Below are positions 24,052 through 30,880 of a stretch of 64,000 nt of DNA, one piece after another (positions within the stretch are counted from its first letter, which is position 1; each line of letters opens with the position of its first letter). A program made the position numbers and the translations under genes. Source of the stretch: a virus; the IMG/VR virus record IMGVR_UViG_3300042090_002370, positions 1 to 64,000 of that record, one strand, 5' to 3'. The notes beneath the pieces were generated by a model, which saw only the letters and a program-made list of their open reading frames with translations, made no database searches and was not told where the DNA came from.

Positions 24052-25391
24052 ATGCATACAGGCAACAGATGCAGGTTGCTTTCTGCACAACCTGTAAGGG
24101 ACGAACACAGCACATCGAGGAGACGCTTCCAGCGAACCTGCGAGACAGCACAAAGGCTCGCATGGTTCTCGTGAACTACAACAGCCCAGACCACCTCGAC
24201 GCATTCATTCAGAAGAACCATATGGTTGACATCGAGAGCGGCAAGCTCTCTGTCTACCGCTTCACGGAGCCTGGGCCGTTCCGTATGGCCCACGCGAAGA
24301 ATCTGTCTCATAGGCTGGCACTGCTGGGCGGGGCCGACCTACTCGTGAATATGGACGCGGACAACTTCGCAGCCCCGGACTTCGATCAGTACATCGCAGA
24401 GGAGCTCTCTGACGAGAACGTGTTCTTGTGGGCGAACATGCGAAAGGGCGATCTTGAGTACACGAAGAGGCGCGGGATCTCCGGGCGCATCGCGGTCACC
24501 AAGCACGCGTTCCTTGCAGCCGGTGGCTACGACGAAGCTTTTGCTGAGTGGGGTCCTGACGATAAGGACTTCAACACTAGACTCCGGCGGCTTGGGTTCT
24601 TGGCCAGGGAGATCGACCTGCGCTTTCTCAATGCGGTAAGCCACAACGACAAGATGCGCTTCCGCGAATACCCACATCTCAGGCATGCTGCCGTGCCCTA
24701 CACCTTCGACTTGCCGGGGCGCGAGCACATTCGCATTGCCAATGCAGGGAACTTCGGCTGCGGCGTCGTCTACAAGAATTTTGGATGTGAGCCCATCGAG
24801 CTCCTGCCGTTGCCCACACGTATCTTCGGTATCGGCATGCAGAAGACAGCGACTACCAGCCTGCACCGCGCCTTGATCATGCTGGGGTACGACAGCGCGC
24901 ACTGGAAGACCGCGCACTGGGCGAAGGCTATCTGGGAGGAGATGAAGCGTTACGGAACGTCTACAACACTGGAGCGCAGCTACGCGCTGTGCGACCTGCC
25001 CATCCCATTACTGTTTCGTGAACTGGACGCTGCGTACCCAGGCTCCAAGTTCATTCTCACACTCCGTGACGAAGACGCGTGGGTTGAAAGCGTCCGTGCT
25101 CACTGGAGTGACGAGAACCCCTTCCGCGTACAGTGGGACACGGATCCATTCACACACAGAATACATACGGAGCTCTACGGACGCAGGAAGTTCGATGAGC
25201 AAGTCATGCGCGAGCGCTATCGCCGTCACAATACCGAGGTCCTGGAGTACTTCAAGGCGCGGCCGCGCGACTTACTCGTCATGAATATGAGCACCGGTGC
25301 AGGCTGGTACGAGCTCTGTGGATTCCTCCGCAAGCCACTACAGACCGCGTCGTACCCACGAGAATCCATACGACTACATCCACGAGGATGA
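24048..25391 (+). CDS. Glycosyltransferase-sulfotransferase fusion
   Basis: This 447-residue protein joins two enzymes. Residues about 8-235 are a GT2/GT-A glycosyltransferase: an NTP-sugar-binding start (VAFCTTCKGRTQHI), a DxD-type LVNMDADN (99-106), and GGYDEAFAEWGPDDKDF (149-165) like the acceptor-side motif of GT2 enzymes. Residues about 257-447 resemble P-loop sulfotransferases: RIFGIGMQKTATTSLHRALI with the PAPS 5'-phosphosulfate loop, and AYPGSKFILTLRDEDAW with the 3'-phosphate-binding Arg and Trp. Together they could add a sugar and then sulfate it. Targets might be virion proteins, modified bases or host glycans; the sequence does not decide. ATG 24048 lies in an ATGA overlap. Confidence 0.8.
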   Translation: MNAYRQQMQVAFCTTCKGRTQHIEETLPANLRDSTKARMVLVNYNSPDHLDAFIQKNHMVDIESGKLSVYRFTEPGPFRMAHAKNLSHRLALLGGADLLVNMDADNFAAPDFDQYIAEELSDENVFLWANMRKGDLEYTKRRGISGRIAVTKHAFLAAGGYDEAFAEWGPDDKDFNTRLRRLGFLAREIDLRFLNAVSHNDKMRFREYPHLRHAAVPYTFDLPGREHIRIANAGNFGCGVVYKNFGCEPIELLPLPTRIFGIGMQKTATTSLHRALIMLGYDSAHWKTAHWAKAIWEEMKRYGTSTTLERSYALCDLPIPLLFRELDAAYPGSKFILTLRDEDAWVESVRAHWSDENPFRVQWDTDPFTHRIHTELYGRRKFDEQVMRERYRRHNTEVLEYFKARPRDLLVMNMSTGAGWYELCGFLRKPLQTASYPRESIRLHPRG

Positions 25392-25393
25392 CC

Positions 25394-26038
25394 ATGCACG
25401 AACGAACGATTGCTTCACTGTGCCAGCGCTCACACGAACTCTCCCGCTCCAAGGGGTGGTACAACGGCGAGGAGAAAGACCCGCGTTCCATCCAGCTCAT
25501 CACACTGCTGATGCAGTCCGAGCTCATCGAGGCCCTCGAGGAGTGGCGGGACAACAAGAAGCCCGACGAGATCTACTTCACCATGGCCGGGCACACGTTC
25601 TCAGCTGCAGAGCGCGCCCGGTCTGTTGAGCCGCCTGGAAACGATGATGCCTTCTGGAAACCAGAGGGTATCCTCATCGAGCTAGCTGACTGTATTATCA
25701 GAATAGCTCAGCGCTGCGGCTCCGACGAAACGCCACTCGAGGACATCATCAACATTGCCGTACTACCGCAGCACGTGACGTTCACAAACGACTTCGAGAC
25801 CATGCTCGCTACGGCGATGGCGGACCTATCGGTGTCCTATTTGGCTACTACGCCTGGCGGCAAGCAGATGCTGGAGGCACACTGCATGCCCGATAAGCCA
25901 GAACTGTTCTGGGCGGTGGTGTGTGCCGGTATTTTCTCCTGGGCCGATCAGAACAGGCTCGACCTCTGGAGTGCTATCGAGTTGAAGGAAGCCTTCAACG
26001 CAACGCGGCCTATGAGACATGGTGGGAAGAAAGCCTGA
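25394..26038 (+). CDS. MazG/dUTPase-like NTP pyrophosphohydrolase
   Basis: ATG 25394 is favoured because GAGG is six bases upstream; ATG 25388 overlaps the previous stop. The 214-residue protein has the all-alpha NTP pyrophosphatase metal motif: QSELIEALEEWRD (Glu43, Glu46 of the ExxE pair) and ILIELADCIIRI (Glu96, Asp99 of ExxD). Members hydrolyse (d)NTPs or (d)UTP to monophosphates and PPi. It is longer than a minimal MazG domain because of a C-terminal helical extension. It neighbours a nucleotidase-like gene, consistent with nucleotide-pool control. Confidence 0.75.
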   Translation: MHERTIASLCQRSHELSRSKGWYNGEEKDPRSIQLITLLMQSELIEALEEWRDNKKPDEIYFTMAGHTFSAAERARSVEPPGNDDAFWKPEGILIELADCIIRIAQRCGSDETPLEDIINIAVLPQHVTFTNDFETMLATAMADLSVSYLATTPGGKQMLEAHCMPDKPELFWAVVCAGIFSWADQNRLDLWSAIELKEAFNATRPMRHGGKKA

Positions 26039-26039
26039 C

Positions 26040-26651
26040 ATGAAGCCTGTTCTTCTCCTCGACGCTGACGGCGTGATCTGTGATTTCATAGGAGCGGCGC
26101 TTCTTGCGTTACGCGCTGAGTCTGGCGTCCTCGTACCACGAGAGTCAATTACTACTTGGGAGATATTTGACTCTGTCCCAGAAGATCTTCAGAAGCACAA
26201 GGCCAACGTATACGGCTTGCTCAAAGCGCGGCTGGGCTGCTTTTCCATGCGTCCGTACGACGGCGCAAAAGACGGCGTTCGGCGTTTGAAAGAGCTAGCT
26301 GAGGTGGTAGTAGTTACAAGCCCATTCCCGGACAGCGATACGTGGATGTCAGAACGCGAGAAGTGGCTCCACAGTCACTTCGGCATCATCAGTCACAACG
26401 TTATCCATGCACGAGCTAAGCATCACGTGAAGGGTGACATCTTCGTCGATGATAAGACGTCGCATGTTGTGACATGGGCCGACGCTCATCCTCAAGGTAC
26501 CGCGCTGCTATGGAACATGAAGTACAACGAGCAAGACGAGCTCCCAGACAACGTCAGCCGCGTTGTGGGCTGGGGCCAGTTGCATGCGCGCGTTCAGCTC
26601 TGGATAGCCAATCATGAAGCTGTATCTGCCCGTCACGTACGCACGGGCTGA
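26040..26651 (+). CDS. HAD-family 5'-nucleotidase-like phosphatase
   Basis: ATG 26040 follows the MazG-like stop directly. The 203-residue protein starts with the HAD motif I LLLDADGVICDF (nucleophile Asp8, Asp10). Motif II is near VVVTSPFPDS, a conserved Lys follows in HARAKHHVKGDIF, and motif IV is FVDDKTSHV. Length and a DADGVICD-type start resemble deoxyribonucleotidases (NT5C-like), which dephosphorylate dNMPs. The exact substrate is inferred. Confidence 0.75.
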   Translation: MKPVLLLDADGVICDFIGAALLALRAESGVLVPRESITTWEIFDSVPEDLQKHKANVYGLLKARLGCFSMRPYDGAKDGVRRLKELAEVVVVTSPFPDSDTWMSEREKWLHSHFGIISHNVIHARAKHHVKGDIFVDDKTSHVVTWADAHPQGTALLWNMKYNEQDELPDNVSRVVGWGQLHARVQLWIANHEAVSARHVRTG

Positions 26652-27063
26652 GGCGCTGAGGTATACCGTCAGTGTTTTAGAGGGCGTTGTTCCTGCAGGG
26701 TCTATCGTACTGAACCACGAACGCACAGCGATGCTGACGATGGACCGATTGGGCGCGTGCCTTGTACTTGACCCTGCACCAGATTGTTACGAAAGAACAT
26801 CGCTAGCTAACTGGTGCAGGCTGCTGGAGGAAGTGCCCGTAGTAGAGCTGCGGATCAAGGACCTTGATCAGCATCTGGTTGATGTGGCTGAGCAGCGCAT
26901 TCTTGGCCTGCCGGAACCGAAAGAGCCGAACGTTCAGTTTGTGAAACCGCTGGTACGTCCGACATTCAAGCCAGCAGATGAGGCGCTCAGGAAGTTCCGC
27001 GTACAGAACGGACGTTCGCCGAACGACAGCGAGTTGCGTAAGATGTCAGGGTGGCGCAGGTGA
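26614..27063 (+). CDS. AEQRI-motif protein 1 (149 aa)
   Basis: The gene overlaps the HAD gene by 38 bases and ends in a GTGA overlap. Near residues 89-98 it has VDVAEQRILG, a motif repeated in the next two genes. The C-terminus is basic (KFRVQNGRSPNDSELRKMSG), resembling a small DNA-binding tail. Function is unknown. Confidence 0.6.
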   Translation: MKLYLPVTYARAEALRYTVSVLEGVVPAGSIVLNHERTAMLTMDRLGACLVLDPAPDCYERTSLANWCRLLEEVPVVELRIKDLDQHLVDVAEQRILGLPEPKEPNVQFVKPLVRPTFKPADEALRKFRVQNGRSPNDSELRKMSGWRR

Positions 27064-27395
27064 AATCGGAAACCTCCATGCAGCGGCGCATAAGAGAGGC
27101 CAGCGATAAGGCCCTCGAGCAGATTGGCTTCAGCCGCTACGATAGCGGCGAGCTCCGACCTCCGCCGGCGACCGATGCCGAAGTCGCGGAGCTAGCGCTG
27201 GTCAATATCGCAGAACAACGTATCTGCGGTAGTGAAGAGGAGAAGAAGAGTGACCTGCAGCAGCCTTTCGATCTCTATGCGACTGGTATGGTCAGTATGA
27301 AGGCCTTGCTGCAGCACTTCGGGCTTGAGGTGGATGATGGTCCAGAGAAAGAGGCAGCGTCGGAAGAGGTACCGGAGCAAGCAGCGGCTCTATAA
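27060..27395 (+). CDS. AEQRI-motif protein 2 (111 aa)
   Basis: GTG 27060 lies in a GTGA overlap; GTG 27051 is an alternative. The middle carries VNIAEQRICG (27201-27230). The N-terminus is basic and helical (MQRRIREASDKALEQIG); the C-terminus is acidic. It looks like a diverged paralogue sharing only the motif region with its neighbours. Confidence 0.55.
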   Translation: MKSETSMQRRIREASDKALEQIGFSRYDSGELRPPPATDAEVAELALVNIAEQRICGSEEEKKSDLQQPFDLYATGMVSMKALLQHFGLEVDDGPEKEAASEEVPEQAAAL

Positions 27396-27399
27396 GCGG

Positions 27400-27522
27400 A
27401 TGGAGCAGGCCTTGATTGATGTTGCTGAGCAGCGCATCTGCGGTAGTACTTTGTCAAAGCGTCAGCTACGGTTCATCCAGATGCTTGTGGCGGATGGCTT
27501 GAAGCAGTTACATCGCAACTAG
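27400..27522 (+). CDS. AEQRI-motif mini-protein 3 (40 aa)
   Basis: ATG 27400 follows the previous stop by four bases. The 40-residue product consists of IDVAEQRICG (27415-27444) and a basic helix (SKRQLRFIQMLVADGLKQL). It may be the minimal form of the motif family or a decayed copy. The ribosome site (AAGCGG) is weak. Confidence 0.5.
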   Translation: MEQALIDVAEQRICGSTLSKRQLRFIQMLVADGLKQLHRN

Positions 27523-27543
27523 TTCAGGGGGAGAAGGCGTAGA

Positions 27544-28083
27544 ATGAGTCACAGGTCGAACACACGTAATGGGCTAAGGCCGCTACGAATCGAATGGCGT
27601 ACGGTTGCTGTCTCTGCGACGGACACGGTCGAGTACGCGGCGCAGCTTCAGTCGTCGTTGCAGGAGCTCTCAGATGCCGGCTTCAATATCTTGTCGCAGC
27701 AGCAACGGGGTACGGCACTCATCATTCTCGCGCAGCGTGTAGTCGTCGATCAGTCTCACCAGCCTGGTCCCATTTCTGGCCCAGAGCCGCCGCTTCCACC
27801 ACCACCCCCGCTGTCGAAGTTACGTATGCAGGCGAATCTCAACGCGCACGCAGATCAGTTCGTCTATCACTTCATCTCTCCTGACGGTCCACAAGCCAGG
27901 CGCTTTACTACGATGGTGGATGCTCTACGGATGGTGAGAGAGCATGTCGACGGTGATGGGCGATTCGTACCTGGTTGCCTTTTGACCATGACGGTCTCGA
28001 CGTATGAGGGGCATGCACTAGGCGGGCTCCTAAAGGCGTACGCCAGTGACATCGCAGCACAACCACCGAAGCAGGTAGACTGA
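27544..28083 (+). CDS. Two-domain hypothetical protein (179 aa)
   Basis: ATG 27544 follows GGGGGAGAAGG. Residues 15-70 look like one alpha-beta domain (WRTVAVSATDTVEYAAQL). A Pro-rich linker (EPPLPPPPPLSK) follows, then a second domain (residues about 100-170). The layout suggests an adaptor. Its stop forms TGATG with the next start. Function is unknown. Confidence 0.6.
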   Translation: MSHRSNTRNGLRPLRIEWRTVAVSATDTVEYAAQLQSSLQELSDAGFNILSQQQRGTALIILAQRVVVDQSHQPGPISGPEPPLPPPPPLSKLRMQANLNAHADQFVYHFISPDGPQARRFTTMVDALRMVREHVDGDGRFVPGCLLTMTVSTYEGHALGGLLKAYASDIAAQPPKQVD

Positions 28084-28397
28084 TGCCCGGAAACAGCCAG
28101 GATAGCCCGTCTCTTCAGCAGCAGAACCAGAACATTCGTGTTGCGCTTAGCGACGCCTACGCGGCGGTGCAGGGCAATACAACGAACCAGTCGTTCAACT
28201 CCGTCACCTTTGAGGAGCTCGCTAATCAGCAGATCCTCGCCATCAGTGGGCCTGATACACAGTCGCGTCCTAATGAATTGGACGCCATACAGAATGTGCT
28301 CAACAACCTGACTCAGGCCGTCACCCAGATCATGAACGCGCCACCAGAGCAGTTCTTGGAACCGGATAGCTCGCGTGACGTCAACACTTCTCCTTGA
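28083..28397 (+). CDS. Gln/Asn-rich hypothetical protein (104 aa)
   Basis: The start lies in a TGATG overlap. The product is polar with many Gln and Asn (SLQQQNQNIRVALSDAYAAV; IQNVLNNLTQAVTQIMNAP), largely helical. Function is unknown. Confidence 0.55.
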   Translation: MPGNSQDSPSLQQQNQNIRVALSDAYAAVQGNTTNQSFNSVTFEELANQQILAISGPDTQSRPNELDAIQNVLNNLTQAVTQIMNAPPEQFLEPDSSRDVNTSP

Positions 28398-28404
28398 GGC
28401 AAAA

Positions 28405-28710
28405 ATGGAAGACCAGGGCAAAGAGACGCTCCATCAGACGGCTAGCATTCCGCGTGCACAATTAGACGCCGAGTACGCTCTAGTACTTGGCCCAAACGTA
28501 CCATCCGGATCCGGCGTCCGATCAGTAGGGCGCTATGCACTAGTTTCTACCAGGCGGCGCGATAAACTTGAGCAGATCGCAGAGCTCGCCAATGTGCTCC
28601 ATCTAGGAGGTTGTACACACAAAAGTACGATCTTCTGTCTCAAGCACGGAGACCTTCTCAGGGCGCTACGCGAAGCGCTGCGGGACTTAGAGCGCATGGA
28701 CCCAGTGTGA
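28405..28710 (+). CDS. Hypothetical protein (101 aa)
   Basis: ATG 28405 has GAGG upstream. The protein is alpha-beta and carries GGCTHKSTIFCLKHGD near the C-terminus. It ends in a GTGA overlap with RNase HII. Function is unknown. Confidence 0.55.
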   Translation: MEDQGKETLHQTASIPRAQLDAEYALVLGPNVPSGSGVRSVGRYALVSTRRRDKLEQIAELANVLHLGGCTHKSTIFCLKHGDLLRALREALRDLERMDPV

Positions 28711-29291
28711 GCAAGCTCATAATAGGCGCAGATGAGGTTGGGTATGGGTCTTTAGCCGGACCTCTTGTGACCTGTGCCGTCGCGGTGCCAGAAGATTGGC
28801 CGGCACCACTAGGGCTCAGAGACTCGAAGAAGATGACACGAGAGTCGCGTGAGGTTGTGTACGGAGCTCTCTACGGGCTGCCGATGTACATCTCTGCGTC
28901 GAGCCCCGAGCTCATTGACTCGATGGGCGCTGGCGTAGTTCTACGAGCTGCACACACGCAGACCATCAAAGAGATGTTGCACCAATTCCCAGATGCCGAA
29001 GTCATCCTTGATGGCAGCATGCGCCTACCTGACCTGCCACGCGTACGTTGCATACCAAAAGCTGATGGCAAGTTCCCTGCTGTCATGGCAGCGAGCATCA
29101 TTGCAAAGGTGAGTCATGACAGGCTCATGTTGGAGTACGCCAAGCAGTATCCCGGCTATGACTTCGAACGCAATATGGGGTACAGCTCTAAGAAGCACCT
29201 CGACGGAATACGCAAGCTAGGGCGCTGTCACATACACCGTACCTCCTATCGAGTTCGCGCCCTCGGCGAGAAAGAGTTCAGCGTCCGATGA
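28707..29291 (+). CDS. rnhB: Ribonuclease HII
   Basis: GTG 28707 overlaps the previous stop. The 194-residue protein has the normal RNase HII length and acidic active site: Asp9-Glu10 in GADEVGYGSLAGPL, Asp102 in VILDGSM, and Asp138 in IIAKVSHDRL; LRDSKKMT and the C-terminal YSSKKHLDGIRKLG also fit the family. The enzyme nicks RNA in RNA-DNA hybrids, removing primers or single ribonucleotides. In a phage with its own DNA polymerase it probably helps primer removal during lagging-strand synthesis. Confidence 0.9.
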   Translation: MSKLIIGADEVGYGSLAGPLVTCAVAVPEDWPAPLGLRDSKKMTRESREVVYGALYGLPMYISASSPELIDSMGAGVVLRAAHTQTIKEMLHQFPDAEVILDGSMRLPDLPRVRCIPKADGKFPAVMAASIIAKVSHDRLMLEYAKQYPGYDFERNMGYSSKKHLDGIRKLGRCHIHRTSYRVRALGEKEFSVR

Positions 29292-29470
29292 TTGATCGTA
29301 TCTATGCCATCGTGGAACCTGGAGCAGACCGCGTGTATTACAGCCACGCGCCGCCCAAGGAATACCAGAAGCCACCCGGTGCGAAGGTCTACGTCGTTGA
29401 CGTGGCTCTTCCAGACTTCTTCAGCTTTGACGGCCATATTCACGCCGCTGTAACCACTGAGGAGACATGA
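29288..29470 (+). CDS. Small hypothetical protein (60 aa)
   Basis: ATGA overlap with RNase HII at the start and with the next gene at the end. The product is a small beta-rich protein (IYAIVEPGADRVYYSH; AKVYVVDVALPDFFSFD). Function is unknown. Confidence 0.6.
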   Translation: MIDRIYAIVEPGADRVYYSHAPPKEYQKPPGAKVYVVDVALPDFFSFDGHIHAAVTTEET

Positions 29471-30144
29471 TGAACTGTCGAGGAAGAGAGCTGCCGGACC
29501 CGCTTGAGCTTGTTGTAAAAGGGTGCGAAGACACACCTATCGGCTACGCCTGTCCGAAGTGCGGAGCGTCGTACCTCATTCATAGGAGGAAAGACCCGAA
29601 GCTCTACGAGGCTGACCGCCAGCATCAACAAGAAGAAGCGGCGGCGCACTGTGTGAAGGAGTGCGTTTGTGGCGAGCTCATCGAGCAGTCTTACCGCCTT
29701 CGATGTCAGGCATGCCTGGCGCAGATGGAGGCGGACAAGGAGCAGAAACTGTTCGAGAAGGCGCAGAAGCTCCGCATTGAAGAGTACGACGGGCCGATCT
29801 ACTGGGAAGGGCATACCGGCGATATGGGCGATGGCTACTTCTCCGATGTGGACGCTCTGCTCGACTACTGCGAGCAAAACGGCGTAGAGGTCCCCGAGTA
29901 CACGTGGGCTTGTGAGAAGAATGAGCTGAAGCTACACGCCGAGCATATCGTCGAGAACGCCGTCTCGGACATGTATGAGGATGCGTATGACAGCATCCCG
30001 GAGAAGGCTATCGACTCGCTTCAAGCTTATCTCGATGCTTGGTGTAAGGAGGTAAGCATCGTTAGCTGGTCCGACGACCGCAGCCGCGTCATCATTCTGA
30101 GGGAGCAGGACGTCCCTCTGGAAGCGCCGGCGCTTGCGGGTTGA
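29467..30144 (+). CDS. Zinc-ribbon-containing protein (225 aa)
   Basis: Two Cys clusters occur in the N-terminal half: YACPKCGASY (about 29-38) and CVKECVCGE ... RCQACLA (about 62-83), consistent with two zinc sites. The C-terminal half is acidic and helical (VDALLDYCEQNGVEVPEYTW). It is the last gene before the terminator at 30154. Nucleic-acid or protein binding is possible; no enzyme motif is seen. Confidence 0.65.
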   Translation: MMNCRGRELPDPLELVVKGCEDTPIGYACPKCGASYLIHRRKDPKLYEADRQHQQEEAAAHCVKECVCGELIEQSYRLRCQACLAQMEADKEQKLFEKAQKLRIEEYDGPIYWEGHTGDMGDGYFSDVDALLDYCEQNGVEVPEYTWACEKNELKLHAEHIVENAVSDMYEDAYDSIPEKAIDSLQAYLDAWCKEVSIVSWSDDRSRVIILREQDVPLEAPALAG

Positions 30145-30153
30145 TGAAATTGG

Positions 30154-30187
30154 GGGCGGCTCGGGCAATCCGAGCTGCCCTTTTTTC
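30154..30187 (+). terminator. Intrinsic terminator ending the accessory operon
   Basis: GGGCGGCTCGG (30154-30164) pairs with CCGAGCTGCCC (30170-30180) with one G-U pair and a short loop, followed by TTTTTT. It separates the accessory block from the baseplate module. Confidence 0.9.
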
Positions 30188-30214
30188 TAGCCTCTGGTAC
30201 GCTGGGTCAAGCGC

Positions 30215-30871
30215 ATGGCGACCGACTTCCAAGTTTGTTACCCTCAGTCGGTCATCCCGCTGAGCAGCGTGATGCAAGTTCCGGGCATGCAGCCTCGTAC
30301 GCTTCAGCTCGTGGGCAAGGACTTCTCTTCGGTCGACCAGGTTCTTATCAATGACCTGCCGTCGCCAAGCGTTGTTATCACCTCTAAGACTAGGCTCTTG
30401 GCCCAGGTTCCCTCGCAGCTGACCTATACGCTTCTGACTTCAGTCACGGTCACCTCATACAACCTTACCGTCTCGAAGCGCAGTCTCATCAAGTTTCAGA
30501 TCGGCAGTCCGGCCAGCAAAGTCTCCGGCATTCTTCGCCTACTGCAGATCTTCCTGAAGCTCCTGTTTACCACACCAGGGCGTGACATCTTCGCTCCACG
30601 TCTAGGTGGCAGCGGCTTGAAGAATGTGGGGGTCACCTTCGATTCAGATGAGGGCGGAAACATCGTCAGCGACTTTGTGCTTGCGGTGAGCCTAACTCAG
30701 AGACAGCTTCTTGCCATCCAGTCGAAGAACCCCACGCTGGCTAGCAGTGAGCGCCTCATGTCGGCTACTGTCTTGTCTGCGACCTATAGCCCTACCGAGA
30801 CAGCGCTCATTGTTTCCGTACAAGTTACTTCTCAAGCCGGGCAGTCCGCTACGGCAAACGTAATGGTGTAG
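30215..30871 (+). CDS. gp25/gpW-like baseplate wedge protein with N-terminal IPT-like domain
   Basis: The C-terminal part (about 95-218) resembles the gp25/lysozyme-like baseplate wedge family: a hydrophobic helix (ILRLLQIFLKLLFTTPGRD), FAPRLGGSGLKNVG, and a beta-rich end (TALIVSVQVTSQAG). The family's T4 member initiates the baseplate wedge and sheath. The N-terminal 90 residues look like an IPT/TIG immunoglobulin-type domain (TLQLVGKDFSSVDQVLINDL), unusual for this protein. It stands directly upstream of the J-like protein, the expected order. First gene after the terminator. Confidence 0.7.
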   Translation: MATDFQVCYPQSVIPLSSVMQVPGMQPRTLQLVGKDFSSVDQVLINDLPSPSVVITSKTRLLAQVPSQLTYTLLTSVTVTSYNLTVSKRSLIKFQIGSPASKVSGILRLLQIFLKLLFTTPGRDIFAPRLGGSGLKNVGVTFDSDEGGNIVSDFVLAVSLTQRQLLAIQSKNPTLASSERLMSATVLSATYSPTETALIVSVQVTSQAGQSATANVMV

Positions 30872-30880
30872 GATACATAC

